Of a stretch of DNA of 22,781 nucleotides, positions 14,127 through 22,248 are shown one piece after another. This DNA comes from a virus. The notes below the pieces were generated by a model that worked only from the letters and a program-made list of their open reading frames with translations, did no database searches and was not told the origin of the DNA. Within the stretch, counting starts at the first letter, position 1. The number at the start of each line of letters is the position of its first letter. A program made the position numbers and the translations under genes. The stretch spans positions 1 to 22,781 of IMG/VR virus record IMGVR_UViG_3300025759_007029. One strand, given 5' to 3'.

Positions 14127-14822
14127 TTATACAAAATTCCTATAGTCTTTCCATTCATGTGGTTTGTTTAGTCGATTGGTAAAATGTACATACTTAATGT
14201 CTGGGTGAAATTCTCCACCCATGTATATGTAGTCATTACCTGTGAGTTCTTCATACTTCTGTGTCATCTTATAGTTCCATCGGTTGACACTGCCAGAAAC
14301 TACATCATCACTGACAACCCATCGTGTGAACCATTCATTTGGTAATACCACAAGGTCTAACTGTTCTTTAACACTATCCTCTACGAAATACTGTTCTCCG
14401 TTCACTGGTCCTGTTGTTGTTCCGTTCTCAATGTAAAACTTCTGCCAGTAATGAATGTCACTCATAAACTTGTCGTAGATATATTGACAGTCCTTCGGAT
14501 AGTATTTGAAGAACCCACCGTTGATACGATACTCATCGGCATCGTTTCTCCACCATCCCGGCATCGCAACAAACTGTCCTCGTTGAATCGGGTAGTCAAA
14601 GATTTTCTCATAGTCGTTGATAAGAAGAACATCAATGTCCATCACACAGATGGGTTCGTCTGTCTCCAGCTGCATACCCCACATCTTATTCCACTGTAGA
14701 GTTACCTTCTCATGGTACGGCTCTCGTATCCAGATGATGTTATGCTTCGATAACTTTTTCTCTAGGTATTCTTCGTATTCTGGACCGTACTTATCACCGA
14801 TACGAACTGCTACGATATCCAT
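14127..14822 (-). CDS. Glycosyltransferase-like protein with DxD motif (1)
   Basis: The product is 231 aa from the ATG at 14822 (MDIVAVRIGDKYGPEY). An in-frame GTG four codons earlier is possible, but this ATG aligns with the paralog at 17519-18235 (ILCIKWGDKYDDSYVE). The metal/nucleotide-sugar motif ICVMDIDVLLIND has DID at about 62-64. KMWGMQLE before it and GWWRNDADEYRINGGFF after it match the same blocks in the paralog (RKCYMF...; GWWNDMETVKR...). This suggests a GT-A fold related to GT8. Nothing identifies donor or acceptor. It overlaps the 431-aa gene by 13 bases. Confidence 0.65.
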   Translation of the reverse strand: MDIVAVRIGDKYGPEYEEYLEKKLSKHNIIWIREPYHEKVTLQWNKMWGMQLETDEPICVMDIDVLLINDYEKIFDYPIQRGQFVAMPGWWRNDADEYRINGGFFKYYPKDCQYIYDKFMSDIHYWQKFYIENGTTTGPVNGEQYFVEDSVKEQLDLVVLPNEWFTRWVVSDDVVSGSVNRWNYKMTQKYEELTGNDYIYMGGEFHPDIKYVHFTNRLNKPHEWKDYRNFV

Positions 14823-16105
14823 CGTCTGTCCCACTGTTTAGTTGGTTTAGTCCCTTGAAACCAACACTGTTTTGCATATGATAATGTCTCATGTAATTTA
14901 TAGTATGAGTTGACAAGTTTATCGAGAGTGTTATAAGCATGACACACATGATAACTAAAGATGTTACTGGTATCAAAGAATACAACCTTATCCTTAACAA
15001 CCTCTTTTATTCTATCGTAGTCCGCATTGATTAAGTCCATCAACCAGTATTCTATATCACATCGGTCGTACATCTCTGCCTGCATTTGACGTAACTCTTC
15101 GAAGTCACCCATTGCCTTTGCTCTTTCATGTGCAGGAGCATTACCAATATTATCAACAAAATTTTTATTTGAGATATTCTTTAACATGTATATCTCGTCT
15201 AAAGACATGTTCAATTCTATGATACTTCTCTTGGTGTCAATATTTGTCTGATTATAATCATAGAAGATAACTTTTTTGTCAAAGTTGAGTCGATGACAAT
15301 TTGCTTCTGCACTATATCCAGCAGTAGGTGAAAAGAGAACATCGAATTCAGTAATAGGAATTTCACGCAAAGACTCTGTATTAAAGATATAATAAGATTC
15401 TGTAATGCGTGTCATAAAACGACTGAAGTAGTAATCATCATTTTGTTGTGGTAGATTGTGAAGATTTTTCCAAGTATTCTCTTGGTCACGAAAATAAGAA
15501 AATGCCTTACGTCTTCTCTCTTCGTGTGTGAAATTATTGATACGAGGCATACCCTTTATATCAACCCAATATGGTGTATAGTCATCATGAAAATTTTCTG
15601 GTGACCTAGTGTAATCAGTCCACCGCTGGTTCATATCGGGACAATTCAACTCTCTCCACTTGTCGAGGTTCAAGTTCATGTGTTGGTAATGCAGAAACAT
15701 AGGTTCATTTGGTCTAGCAATAATATGAGCCTTACAGAACTTTCCACTCTTTGCGAAATCTATAAAGTCTGTAATTGGAGTAATCTGTTTACCATTGTCA
15801 TGTTCTACCATATCAAACACCATTCCCACAGACACAATCATTGCATGTGTGTGATTTGATTTCAGCAGATTTTCGTGTATCTGACTACGATAACAAAATT
15901 GTACATCGTTTCCTGTAGATGCTCCAGTTAAACCACCAGACACCATTAGTGTCGTTGTCTGTGCCTGTTTCTCTACACCAAAGGACCACTCTACTTTGTC
16001 TGGTAAAAAAACAAGAAATAGGTAGTCCTTGAATTGATCTTTAATCTTGATATCAAAAGACTCTCGTTTCCATAAACTCACAAACTCATCAAAATTATTT
16101 ACCAT
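14810..16105 (-). CDS. Unknown 431-aa protein of the modification cluster
   Basis: I do not recognise a defined family. The product is 431 aa, soluble and without a signal peptide. The N-terminal half has a segment HAMIVSVGMVFDM (about 87-99) followed by ITDFIDFAKSGKFCKAHIIA and a FLHYQHMNLNLDKW block (about 137-150), which looks like a catalytic-domain layout. The C-terminal half has FDVLFSPTAGYSAEANCHRL and VIFYDYNQTN (about 253-288), which could be a Rossmann-type binding pocket resembling a methyltransferase. Context among glycosyltransferase, hydroxylase and methyltransferase-like genes suggests a role in the same pathway. Its start overlaps the 3' end of a radical SAM remnant by seven bases. 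Confidence 0.75.
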   Translation of the reverse strand: MVNNFDEFVSLWKRESFDIKIKDQFKDYLFLVFLPDKVEWSFGVEKQAQTTTLMVSGGLTGASTGNDVQFCYRSQIHENLLKSNHTHAMIVSVGMVFDMVEHDNGKQITPITDFIDFAKSGKFCKAHIIARPNEPMFLHYQHMNLNLDKWRELNCPDMNQRWTDYTRSPENFHDDYTPYWVDIKGMPRINNFTHEERRRKAFSYFRDQENTWKNLHNLPQQNDDYYFSRFMTRITESYYIFNTESLREIPITEFDVLFSPTAGYSAEANCHRLNFDKKVIFYDYNQTNIDTKRSIIELNMSLDEIYMLKNISNKNFVDNIGNAPAHERAKAMGDFEELRQMQAEMYDRCDIEYWLMDLINADYDRIKEVVKDKVVFFDTSNIFSYHVCHAYNTLDKLVNSYYKLHETLSYAKQCWFQGTKPTKQWDRRWIS

Positions 16106-16209
16106 ACATCAACTCTATAATTTGAAGTTCTAGCACATTGTGGACACATAAGATTGCATATGTTGTTTAATTCAAATGTAAAGTTAATTGGTTTAGTTGG
16201 GTCTATCAT
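16099..16209 (-). pseudogene. Radical SAM gene remnant, N-terminal 36 codons
   Basis: On the minus strand, ATG at 16209 to TAA at 16099 reads MIDPTKPINFTFEL and then NNICNLMCPQCART, ending in NYRVDVW. CNLMCPQC is a perfect CxxxCxxC radical SAM iron-sulfur motif in the usual N-terminal position (about 18-25), preceded by the typical beta-strand. The rest of the enzyme (about 250-400 aa in full-length relatives) is missing and the frame stops 11 codons after the motif. The start overlaps the hydroxylase gene end (DDRPN stop), and the next gene begins within its tail. It most likely records an internal deletion of a second radical SAM gene. A translated iron-sulfur mini-protein is a less likely option. 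Confidence 0.7.
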
Positions 16210-16906
16210 CAATCTCTTTCAAAACATCTTTACCAAATTGTTTTACGAGAGACTTTCTCATCAACTCTTCACGTTCTTTATTGAAACCGCCATGCATGAT
16301 AAAGTGATATCTGTTTTCATTCGAACTGTTTAGTGCTTCATGTTCCACACCATTGTCAAACCAGAAACCAGTGCAGTTCTCGAAAGGTAGTTCTTCCTTC
16401 GTATCTGCCCGTCTTAGGTAACAGTTCTCTGGTTGATAGAATGCAATGTTGATTGCACCAGCAATGTTTCTAATTCTATTCTCTCTTATTCTCTGTGGAC
16501 TTGCATCGTTATGTGCGTCGATACCAGCACCAGGCTCTAGTAACATAAAACGCAAACGTCTATAAGACTTGTGAGGGAAATCCTCCAACCACCTTTTTGT
16601 CTCTGGACATACTTCTGCAATTTCTGTCCAACCCCACTCAACATCTTCCTCTCTCAGTCCATGACCCTCTGGGTTCTTGGTGTGAAACCACCCAAGAGAA
16701 ATATCTTTACCTTTCTTCACAAAACTGTGAATGGATGCAGACTTCCAACCACCATGGCCACCATCACCAAAACGATGTTCTACAAAGAACCCCTCATCAT
16801 ATACGGCCTGCGCCTCTTGAATACAAACCTCTGGTATCTCTATATCCATCTTGAGATACCAGACATCATTATCTCTACACCAATCTACAATCTGTTTATG
16901 ACTCAT
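16193..16906 (-). CDS. Aspartyl/asparaginyl beta-hydroxylase-like 2OG-Fe(II) oxygenase
   Basis: The product is 237 aa. The jelly-roll iron site is visible: H132-x-D134 in PGAGIDAHNDA, distal His189 in GVEHEALN, and the 2-oxoglutarate Arg199 in ENRYHFIMHG. RRLRFMLLEPGAGI and NIAGAINIAFYQPENCYLRR are typical of the Asp_Arg_Hydrox family. These enzymes hydroxylate Asp, Asn or related carbons using 2-oxoglutarate and oxygen; in secondary-metabolism clusters they act on free or carrier-bound amino acids. No signal peptide is present. The start overlaps the methyltransferase-like gene stop as ATGA. The 3' end overlaps the radical SAM remnant. The substrate is unknown; it may belong with the adjacent PP-loop and carbamoyltransferase genes. 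Confidence 0.82.
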   Translation of the reverse strand: MSHKQIVDWCRDNDVWYLKMDIEIPEVCIQEAQAVYDEGFFVEHRFGDGGHGGWKSASIHSFVKKGKDISLGWFHTKNPEGHGLREEDVEWGWTEIAEVCPETKRWLEDFPHKSYRRLRFMLLEPGAGIDAHNDASPQRIRENRIRNIAGAINIAFYQPENCYLRRADTKEELPFENCTGFWFDNGVEHEALNSSNENRYHFIMHGGFNKEREELMRKSLVKQFGKDVLKEIDDRPN

Positions 16907-17547
16907 TTACCTATCACCATGAACCTTTCCATACCATTATCTAATGTTTTTGTCCCACTATACATGATGTCCACAAACCCAGCCTGTTCTGCGAGTTCTT
17001 CTGGACCACTTACACAATTAATGTGGTCTTCATATTTATCTTCATTTGTTGATTGTAAGACATAGGCAACATCATTGAAGAATCCCCTATTGAGTTGTTT
17101 AAACTTAGTCATTGGGAACATGTGTTCGCAAGAAGTGTTGATAATCATATCAGGTTTATTTTTAAACTTGATATTGAATATGGGATCAAACATTACATTG
17201 TTCAAATAACATTTGTACGTCTCATTTTCCTTGTGAGACTTGTTAAATTTGTAACTAAGTTTTTTAACATCTGGGTCAATTTCAAAATTATGAATATATG
17301 AAACACCATGTTCCAATAAAAGGGGAACTATAAAATTTGCATACCATCCGCCGAGCAAAACAACAGACTTTGGAAACAATGCAAGTTCTGATAACTCATT
17401 CACAATCCATAATTTACACTGTAACTGTGAAGATGTACTTGCATCCCTAACCCTACGTCCACAGTGAGTCATGTCAGTGCCTATTGAAGCCCAAACAGAC
17501 TTCCAATCATTTGCAATCTCAGGAGTATATGTGAATCCGTTTTTCAT
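16903..17547 (-). CDS. Class I SAM methyltransferase-like protein
   Basis: The product is 214 aa from the ATG at 17547 (MKNGFTYTPEIANDW); another ATG one codon upstream is equally possible, and AAGGTGAG lies just upstream. SVVLLGGWYANFIVPLLLEH (about 61-80) is a Rossmann glycine-loop motif, and FEIDPDVKKL (about 88-97) provides the acidic residue that would bind SAM ribose. DMIINTSCEHMFPM resembles motif IV. The glycine loop is GGWYA rather than G-x-G-x-G, so the match is not classical. It overlaps the glycosyltransferase-like gene by about 29 bases and the hydroxylase gene by four. The acceptor is unknown. Confidence 0.65.
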   Translation of the reverse strand: MKNGFTYTPEIANDWKSVWASIGTDMTHCGRRVRDASTSSQLQCKLWIVNELSELALFPKSVVLLGGWYANFIVPLLLEHGVSYIHNFEIDPDVKKLSYKFNKSHKENETYKCYLNNVMFDPIFNIKFKNKPDMIINTSCEHMFPMTKFKQLNRGFFNDVAYVLQSTNEDKYEDHINCVSGPEELAEQAGFVDIMYSGTKTLDNGMERFMVIGK

Positions 17548-18235
17548 CATTCTCACCTTCTGTAAATCCACTATTATTGAAAAGACATACTTTATGGTCT
17601 TCTCTAAAAATATTCTTTTCCATATCATCTGGAAAAATATTACCCTTATACCAAGAGTAAATATCTCCCTGTGGAAATCCTTGAACGTAACCACTGTCTT
17701 CCCAAGGGTCATACCAATGGTGAGCAAAGTAGTTGTCTAGACTAGGATATGTGAAGAAGATAACCTCTGCGTTATCTTTAACGTGTTGCAACACAGGTTT
17801 CATCTGTCCTCTATTCCATCGAATGACAGACGAGTTTAGTGGAGTAGACTTGAAACGAGCATAGTTCCTCTTGACTGTCTCCATGTCATTCCACCACCCA
17901 CGAACAATCCAAGGTTTGTCCATAGGCAATTCAAAGAAGTATTTGAGGTCTTGATGAATAATCACATCAAGGTCAAGAAAAAGAAATCTATCACCCTCTA
18001 CATGATCATCACTGAACATATAACACTTACGCCAAGCCCAGAAGAAGTTCTTACTAGGAATATAGTGATGGTCAAGATATGTTGGAAGTTGAATATCGTA
18101 TTCACGAGTTGGATTGTCAGTAAAACAATAGAAGTTAAAATTAACAGAACAGTTTTTCTCGCACTGCTCTTTTAGTTTTTCTACATAACTATCGTCATAC
18201 TTATCACCCCACTTAATACACAGTATGTTGTTCAT
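17519..18235 (-). CDS. Glycosyltransferase-like protein with DxD motif (2)
   Basis: The product is 238 aa from the ATG at 18235 (MNNILCIKWGDKYDDSYVEK); a longer frame to 18292 lies inside the radical SAM gene. The motif DRFLFLDLDVIIHQDL contains DLD at about 88-90, as expected for a GT-A glycosyltransferase binding a nucleotide-sugar with a metal ion. FFWAWRKCYMFSD and PWIVRGWWNDMETVKR match blocks of the protein at 14127-14822, so the two are likely paralogs flanking the hydroxylase/methyltransferase genes. It is cytoplasmic. Donor and acceptor are unknown. It overlaps the preceding radical SAM gene by 23 bases. Confidence 0.68.
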   Translation of the reverse strand: MNNILCIKWGDKYDDSYVEKLKEQCEKNCSVNFNFYCFTDNPTREYDIQLPTYLDHHYIPSKNFFWAWRKCYMFSDDHVEGDRFLFLDLDVIIHQDLKYFFELPMDKPWIVRGWWNDMETVKRNYARFKSTPLNSSVIRWNRGQMKPVLQHVKDNAEVIFFTYPSLDNYFAHHWYDPWEDSGYVQGFPQGDIYSWYKGNIFPDDMEKNIFREDHKVCLFNNSGFTEGENDEKRIHIYS

Positions 18236-19469
18236 AATATGGTTTCCACTCAGGAGAAAGATCAAGTAAACTTGTACCTCTATGTAGGTCACGACTCTTA
18301 ACGTCTTTGAGCATCTTGTGCATCAACTCTTCATCATAAGGAATAGTTTCCAAATAGTCAACAATCTTTTTGAAATCGTCATTATATTCATGTTTCCAAT
18401 TAGAAAAATATAAATTGATATATTCTTCTCGTATCTCTGGTGGTACAGTTGTTATAACATACTTTTCCATATACCCCCAAACAAGACTTCCAGATGCAAA
18501 CTGAAAAAATTTGCCTGGATATTTCTCCATGAGTTCATGTGAGCCATGTGCAATCTCCCACAGATATCCCACATTCAATGCATTGATTGTAGATACAAAC
18601 AAAACTCTTGTGTTGGGAAGAGATGCGTATCTTCCAGCATTTTTGTATATTACGTCCCATTTAGACGGATATCGAATATACTCATTACGTTTGTCCCACC
18701 CCTCAATAGAAATATTGATTAGGCACTCCTTGAACTCTGGGATATAGTCAAAGATATCCTTACCATCAAACTTCGGAGTGAGAGTTCCGTTGGTAGTAAT
18801 TCTGAGGTCCATGTCCTTTGCTAACCCACGATCAACGATACGTTTCATCAAATCATAATTATACTTAATAGCAACTGTCTCACCACCAGTTAGTTTAAGT
18901 TCTACGAGATTGTCAATTACAAAATCATCACACTCTTGTATGAAACTCTCTGCTTTCTCGTCGTTCTTATATAGAGTGTGATTACCAAGAAGTCCAATAT
19001 TGGGATGTCCTATGTGTTGATTCTCTCTGGCAATACTAGATGAGTTACCAGACCCACACATATGACAACGAAGATTGCAGAAGTTAGTTGGTGCAATCCA
19101 CTCCATAGTGCGAACAAAGGGGGTATCCATATCTGTTTCAAGATACTCTTCCAGTTCTTCCTTTAGTTCTGGTTTGTTATACTCTAAGTATTTGTTATAT
19201 GTTCTACGATGACTTTCTGGTGAATGTTTTTCCTGTTCTATACAAATCTCACAGTTGGATTCAACTAATGGACCACCACCTTCTAACATCTCCTTACGAA
19301 ACTGTCGAAGCATATCTGATTTAGAATACTCTTCGATTGTTTGATTTCGATCCCACTTGTTATTTCCTTTGATAACACAACACGGCTTTATCTTTCCAAA
19401 AACATCTGTGACAATGTTCATGAAAGGTTGTGGACAGAACCAAGGATAATCTTCAATCTTCTTCTTCAT
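18213..19469 (-). CDS. Radical SAM protein with N-terminal Cys-rich (twitch/SPASM-like) region
   Basis: The product is 418 aa. The core iron-sulfur motif is C131-x3-C135-x2-C138 in APTNFCNLRCHMCGSG, followed by LKLTGGETVA (SAM-binding GGE at about 195-197) and RITTNGT. The N-terminus has further Cys at 12, 30, 31, 73 and 76 (FCPQPF, KPCCV, CEIC), a pattern that could bind an auxiliary 4Fe-4S cluster as in SPASM/twitch proteins, but placed N-terminally. Such enzymes carry out radical modifications, often of peptides, sugars or amino acids. The gap to the SGNH gene is 59 bases without a clear ribosome site or promoter. The substrate is unknown; it is the intact counterpart of the remnant at 16099-16209. 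Confidence 0.85.
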   Translation of the reverse strand: MKKKIEDYPWFCPQPFMNIVTDVFGKIKPCCVIKGNNKWDRNQTIEEYSKSDMLRQFRKEMLEGGGPLVESNCEICIEQEKHSPESHRRTYNKYLEYNKPELKEELEEYLETDMDTPFVRTMEWIAPTNFCNLRCHMCGSGNSSSIARENQHIGHPNIGLLGNHTLYKNDEKAESFIQECDDFVIDNLVELKLTGGETVAIKYNYDLMKRIVDRGLAKDMDLRITTNGTLTPKFDGKDIFDYIPEFKECLINISIEGWDKRNEYIRYPSKWDVIYKNAGRYASLPNTRVLFVSTINALNVGYLWEIAHGSHELMEKYPGKFFQFASGSLVWGYMEKYVITTVPPEIREEYINLYFSNWKHEYNDDFKKIVDYLETIPYDEELMHKMLKDVKSRDLHRGTSLLDLSPEWKPYYEQHTVY

Positions 19470-19528
19470 AGATAAATTTATTTCTTTTGGGTTTGTGGTT
19501 TCTGAGAGTGTTTAAAAAAAGACGGACT
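19470..19528. other. Gap between SGNH and radical SAM genes
   Basis: This 59-base AT-rich spacer is the only sizeable break within the right half of the minus-strand run. It has no late-promoter octamer, no strong ribosome site for the radical SAM start and no convincing terminator; a T-run (19511-19520 on the opposite strand) lacks a preceding stable stem. Confidence 0.4.
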
Positions 19529-20356
19529 CTATAGATAAATCTTCTGATACTCATCATATAATCTCTCTGCAATTAATGTATGACCTAATTCATTTGGGTG
19601 CGAATCAGTTGCACTCATCGTGTATTTTGTTCCTACTCCATCTTTAATATCACTCTCAGGTGTTAATCTCCAAAGCATTTCGTCCATAGTATCACCACCT
19701 AATTGACTTAATACAGGCCACCCAACAAATTTTTTGTGATTAATTTCATCAAAGTAAACTGATCCAAATACAGTTTTTATAAAATCTTTCTCTTTCCACC
19801 CCCTATCATCATTTTCAAGCATACCAGAAGTTACTGGATAAACTGCCGCAGACTGAATATAATTAAGGTTTTTAGATTCCATTAATTCTTGAAAAAGATA
19901 AAAAAATCTCATAGTCCTTTCAGTACAAACCTTAGCACCGTACATATCCCTTTCGTAAAAAAGGTCAGTTATTTCTTGCAAAGTTTCAGTCCATAAACCA
20001 GTGCGTTTCCTAGAAAACTCACTTTTATTTTCTGGCCACCACCCAACACCAGTTCTTATTGTATACCACCTATATCCTCTTTTAGATGGAACATTTCTTT
20101 GTATATCAATACGATTCCATTCAGACCACATTGGAATAACAAGCCCAATATTCTTGTGATGTTGAATCTCGTCTATAATTGTTTGAAAGATGTATTCGTT
20201 ACCTCGACCACACTGACCAAGATTAATACAATCCATATCAAGTTTTTCTGCGAGGATTTCTGGCCAGACCTTTACACCATGTATTTGAGTCCACCAGTTG
20301 TCTGTGTAACTGCATCCAGATACAATCAGTTTTTTTCTAGAAGACTTGAACACCAT
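19529..20356 (-). CDS. SGNH/GDSL hydrolase-like protein
   Basis: The product is 275 aa from the ATG at 20356 (MVFKSSRKKLIVSGCSYTDN); the longer frame to 20395 runs into the carbamoyltransferase gene. Block I has GCSYT (about 14-18) with Ser16 as the presumed nucleophile. LGQCGRGNEYIF (about 46-57) carries the Gly and Asn oxyanion residues, and the C-terminal ATDSHPNELGH (about 249-259) carries the Asp-His pair. Esterases/acyltransferases of this fold add or remove O-acyl groups on glycans. No signal peptide is present. Adjacent modification genes suggest a glycan or metabolite O-acyl substrate. It overlaps the upstream gene by 20 bases. Confidence 0.78.
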   Translation of the reverse strand: MVFKSSRKKLIVSGCSYTDNWWTQIHGVKVWPEILAEKLDMDCINLGQCGRGNEYIFQTIIDEIQHHKNIGLVIPMWSEWNRIDIQRNVPSKRGYRWYTIRTGVGWWPENKSEFSRKRTGLWTETLQEITDLFYERDMYGAKVCTERTMRFFYLFQELMESKNLNYIQSAAVYPVTSGMLENDDRGWKEKDFIKTVFGSVYFDEINHKKFVGWPVLSQLGGDTMDEMLWRLTPESDIKDGVGTKYTMSATDSHPNELGHTLIAERLYDEYQKIYL

Positions 20357-21659
20357 ACTTCTCCATAAATCTAGTTGCATCACGGGGTGAGTCAACTATT
20401 GGTTCACCCTTGATATTTAGGGATGTGTTCAAAAGCATTGGACACCCTGTCGCATCATACCACTCTTCTAGAATGTGACGAATGACAGACTTGCAGTTCT
20501 TCTTTACAACCTGTACTCTCGCAGTTCCGTCAACATGAGTGACAGACTTGTAATCGTGTTTTGCGGTGGCAACAAACTGCATGTATTCGTTCATCGGTCC
20601 TTCGAAGTATTCATCTGCATACTCCTCTAGGATTGCTGGTGCGAAAGGACGAAACCTTTGTCGTCTCTTGATGTAGTTAACTGTGTCTTTGATATCGTAT
20701 CTTGGATCACCTAGTAGAGAACGATTACCTAAGGCTCTAGGTCCAAACTCTGCTCGACCATGTGCAATGCCACATACTCTGTTCTTCACAAGTTCTTGAA
20801 TGACACCACGAACCCATATTGGACGGTCTATGTCAGTTCCAAGATATGGACCTTCCCACTGCAACTTTCTTTTCTGTACAAGTGCTGCAGCACCAAGTGC
20901 AGAACCAGCATCACCCGGCGATGGCATGATCCAGATATTCTTTCCCTGTATCTTACTATTTGCAACACAGTTCAAGGCACACCCACCCATGAGGATGATA
21001 TTCTCCTTGGGACACATATCAACTAGTTCTAAAAGTTTTTTCTCGTATAGAGCTTGCACAGATGCAGCGAGGTCTTCTGGTCTTGCGTCTTTCCAGATAT
21101 TACCAACCCCACGATGATTATTCATTGACAGAAGGTATGTTAGGTCATATATGGGTTCACCAAACGCAGCCATGCCCATCGTGATATATTCATCCTCGTT
21201 GGGTTTCAGTCCTATACGCTGTGTGATTGCAGAGTACAGAAGTCCTAGTGAGTATGGATACTTCCAAGACTTCACCTTCTTCATATTATCCCAAATAGAT
21301 ACGGTGTCCCATTCACCGATTGCATCTACAACAATAATATTGCAATCATCGAATGGTGCAGTGTAATACCCTGCCGCAGCATGAGACTCATGATGACGAA
21401 AACTCACATCATATCTAATGCGAGGTTTCTTCCACTTTTGCCCAGCGTAGAGTCGTCTTAGATTTTTGGAAAATGGTTTCTCATAGTATGCAACTATTGC
21501 GTCACGATTATCTCGTATCTTTGACAGTTGACACCAATGAAGGTATTTGTCACCTTTTTTTCTACTGTGTCTTTCTGCGTGAGATGCAAAAACAATCTTG
21601 TTATCGTCTAGGACACAAATAGCAGCATCATGAAAACCTTCTGATATACCTATAATCAT
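20337..21659 (-). CDS. Carbamoyltransferase, NodU/CmcH/TobZ family
   Basis: The product is 440 aa and transfers carbamoyl from carbamoyl phosphate through a carbamoyl-adenylate to a hydroxyl. The N-terminal Kae1-like domain has GISEGFHDAA (4-13), the conserved HHESHAAAGYY (89-99), DAIGEWDTVSIW, and GGCALNCVANSKI (225-237), plus PSPGDAGSALGAA (246-258). The C-terminal YrdC-like domain has RAEFGPRALGNRSLLGDPR (about 302-320) and a FRPFAPAILEE block. Relatives are typically about 550-600 aa; this one is shorter, mainly in the central region. The start overlaps the 193-aa gene as ATGA. It could decorate sugars or nucleosides made by neighbouring enzymes. Confidence 0.92.
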   Translation of the reverse strand: MIIGISEGFHDAAICVLDDNKIVFASHAERHSRKKGDKYLHWCQLSKIRDNRDAIVAYYEKPFSKNLRRLYAGQKWKKPRIRYDVSFRHHESHAAAGYYTAPFDDCNIIVVDAIGEWDTVSIWDNMKKVKSWKYPYSLGLLYSAITQRIGLKPNEDEYITMGMAAFGEPIYDLTYLLSMNNHRGVGNIWKDARPEDLAASVQALYEKKLLELVDMCPKENIILMGGCALNCVANSKIQGKNIWIMPSPGDAGSALGAAALVQKRKLQWEGPYLGTDIDRPIWVRGVIQELVKNRVCGIAHGRAEFGPRALGNRSLLGDPRYDIKDTVNYIKRRQRFRPFAPAILEEYADEYFEGPMNEYMQFVATAKHDYKSVTHVDGTARVQVVKKNCKSVIRHILEEWYDATGCPMLLNTSLNIKGEPIVDSPRDATRFMEKYGVQVF

Positions 21660-22237
21660 GTAAAGGGAACGAATACTCCTATGATGTTACCCTCTTCGTC
21701 TTTATGAATCTCTGCATCTTCATTTCTAAAAAGTTCTGCTGCAGCAAGTGCCTGAATTGGTTTCAGAGCCTTTCTCACAGTGGTCTTTGCTTCTTTTGAT
21801 CTTTCTGAAGTTTCACTATCCTTTACATATTCTTGATCAAAGATATAAAGTTTTAGTCCAAACAACCTCTCTTTGTGTTCGGCATCATCAACATCATAAT
21901 CATTGAAGAAGTGAAAGAACTGGTAATAGTCCATAAATGGATCACCATCAGTTCCATCATTACCAATATTAGAATACATATTAGTGCGTTCTGCATAACG
22001 ATCAAATGCATCCTTAAATTCTTGACGAACAATGTCATTTGCAGCCTTAGTGCGACCTTCAATATCCTCATAAGAAGTTACTTCTAGAAGAGCCTGAAAC
22101 TGTTCATCTTCTTCATCTACCTTAAGATAGTGTTCACGATAGACATCATCTTCATCTTTCCAGAGAATCTTTACAGTATCCAACTCTGCATTTGTGTAAG
22201 TAACATCTGCGATTTTGTCTTCCCAAAAATATGCCAT
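21656..22237 (-). CDS. Unknown acidic 193-aa phage protein
   Basis: I do not recognise this protein. It is 193 aa, strongly acidic (many Asp/Glu, e.g. KVDEEDEQFQ, DYDVDDAEHKERLF), and begins MAYFWEDKIADVTYTNAEL. There is no signal peptide, membrane segment or known catalytic motif. AAGGA lies upstream of the ATG. It directly follows the virion/fibre-like gene and overlaps the carbamoyltransferase by four bases, so it links the structural module to the cargo. It may be an assembly chaperone or fibre-associated protein, but this rests on position only. Confidence 0.6.
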   Translation of the reverse strand: MAYFWEDKIADVTYTNAELDTVKILWKDEDDVYREHYLKVDEEDEQFQALLEVTSYEDIEGRTKAANDIVRQEFKDAFDRYAERTNMYSNIGNDGTDGDPFMDYYQFFHFFNDYDVDDAEHKERLFGLKLYIFDQEYVKDSETSERSKEAKTTVRKALKPIQALAAAELFRNEDAEIHKDEEGNIIGVFVPFT

Positions 22238-22248
22238 TTTAGTATTCC

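Noticed and set aside
16571-17065. Plus-strand open frame of 164 codons opposite the hydroxylase and methyltransferase-like genes
   Set aside because: It spans the junction of two well-supported minus-strand genes and has no recognisable domain or ribosome site.
16903-17727. Longer 274-aa version of the methyltransferase-like protein starting at 17727
   Set aside because: The first 60 residues lie out of frame inside the glycosyltransferase-like gene and lack family character; the ATGs at 17547-17550 have a ribosome site.
19505-19535. T-run downstream of the SGNH gene as an intrinsic terminator
   Set aside because: The preceding sequence forms no stable hairpin; only a four-base complementarity is found.
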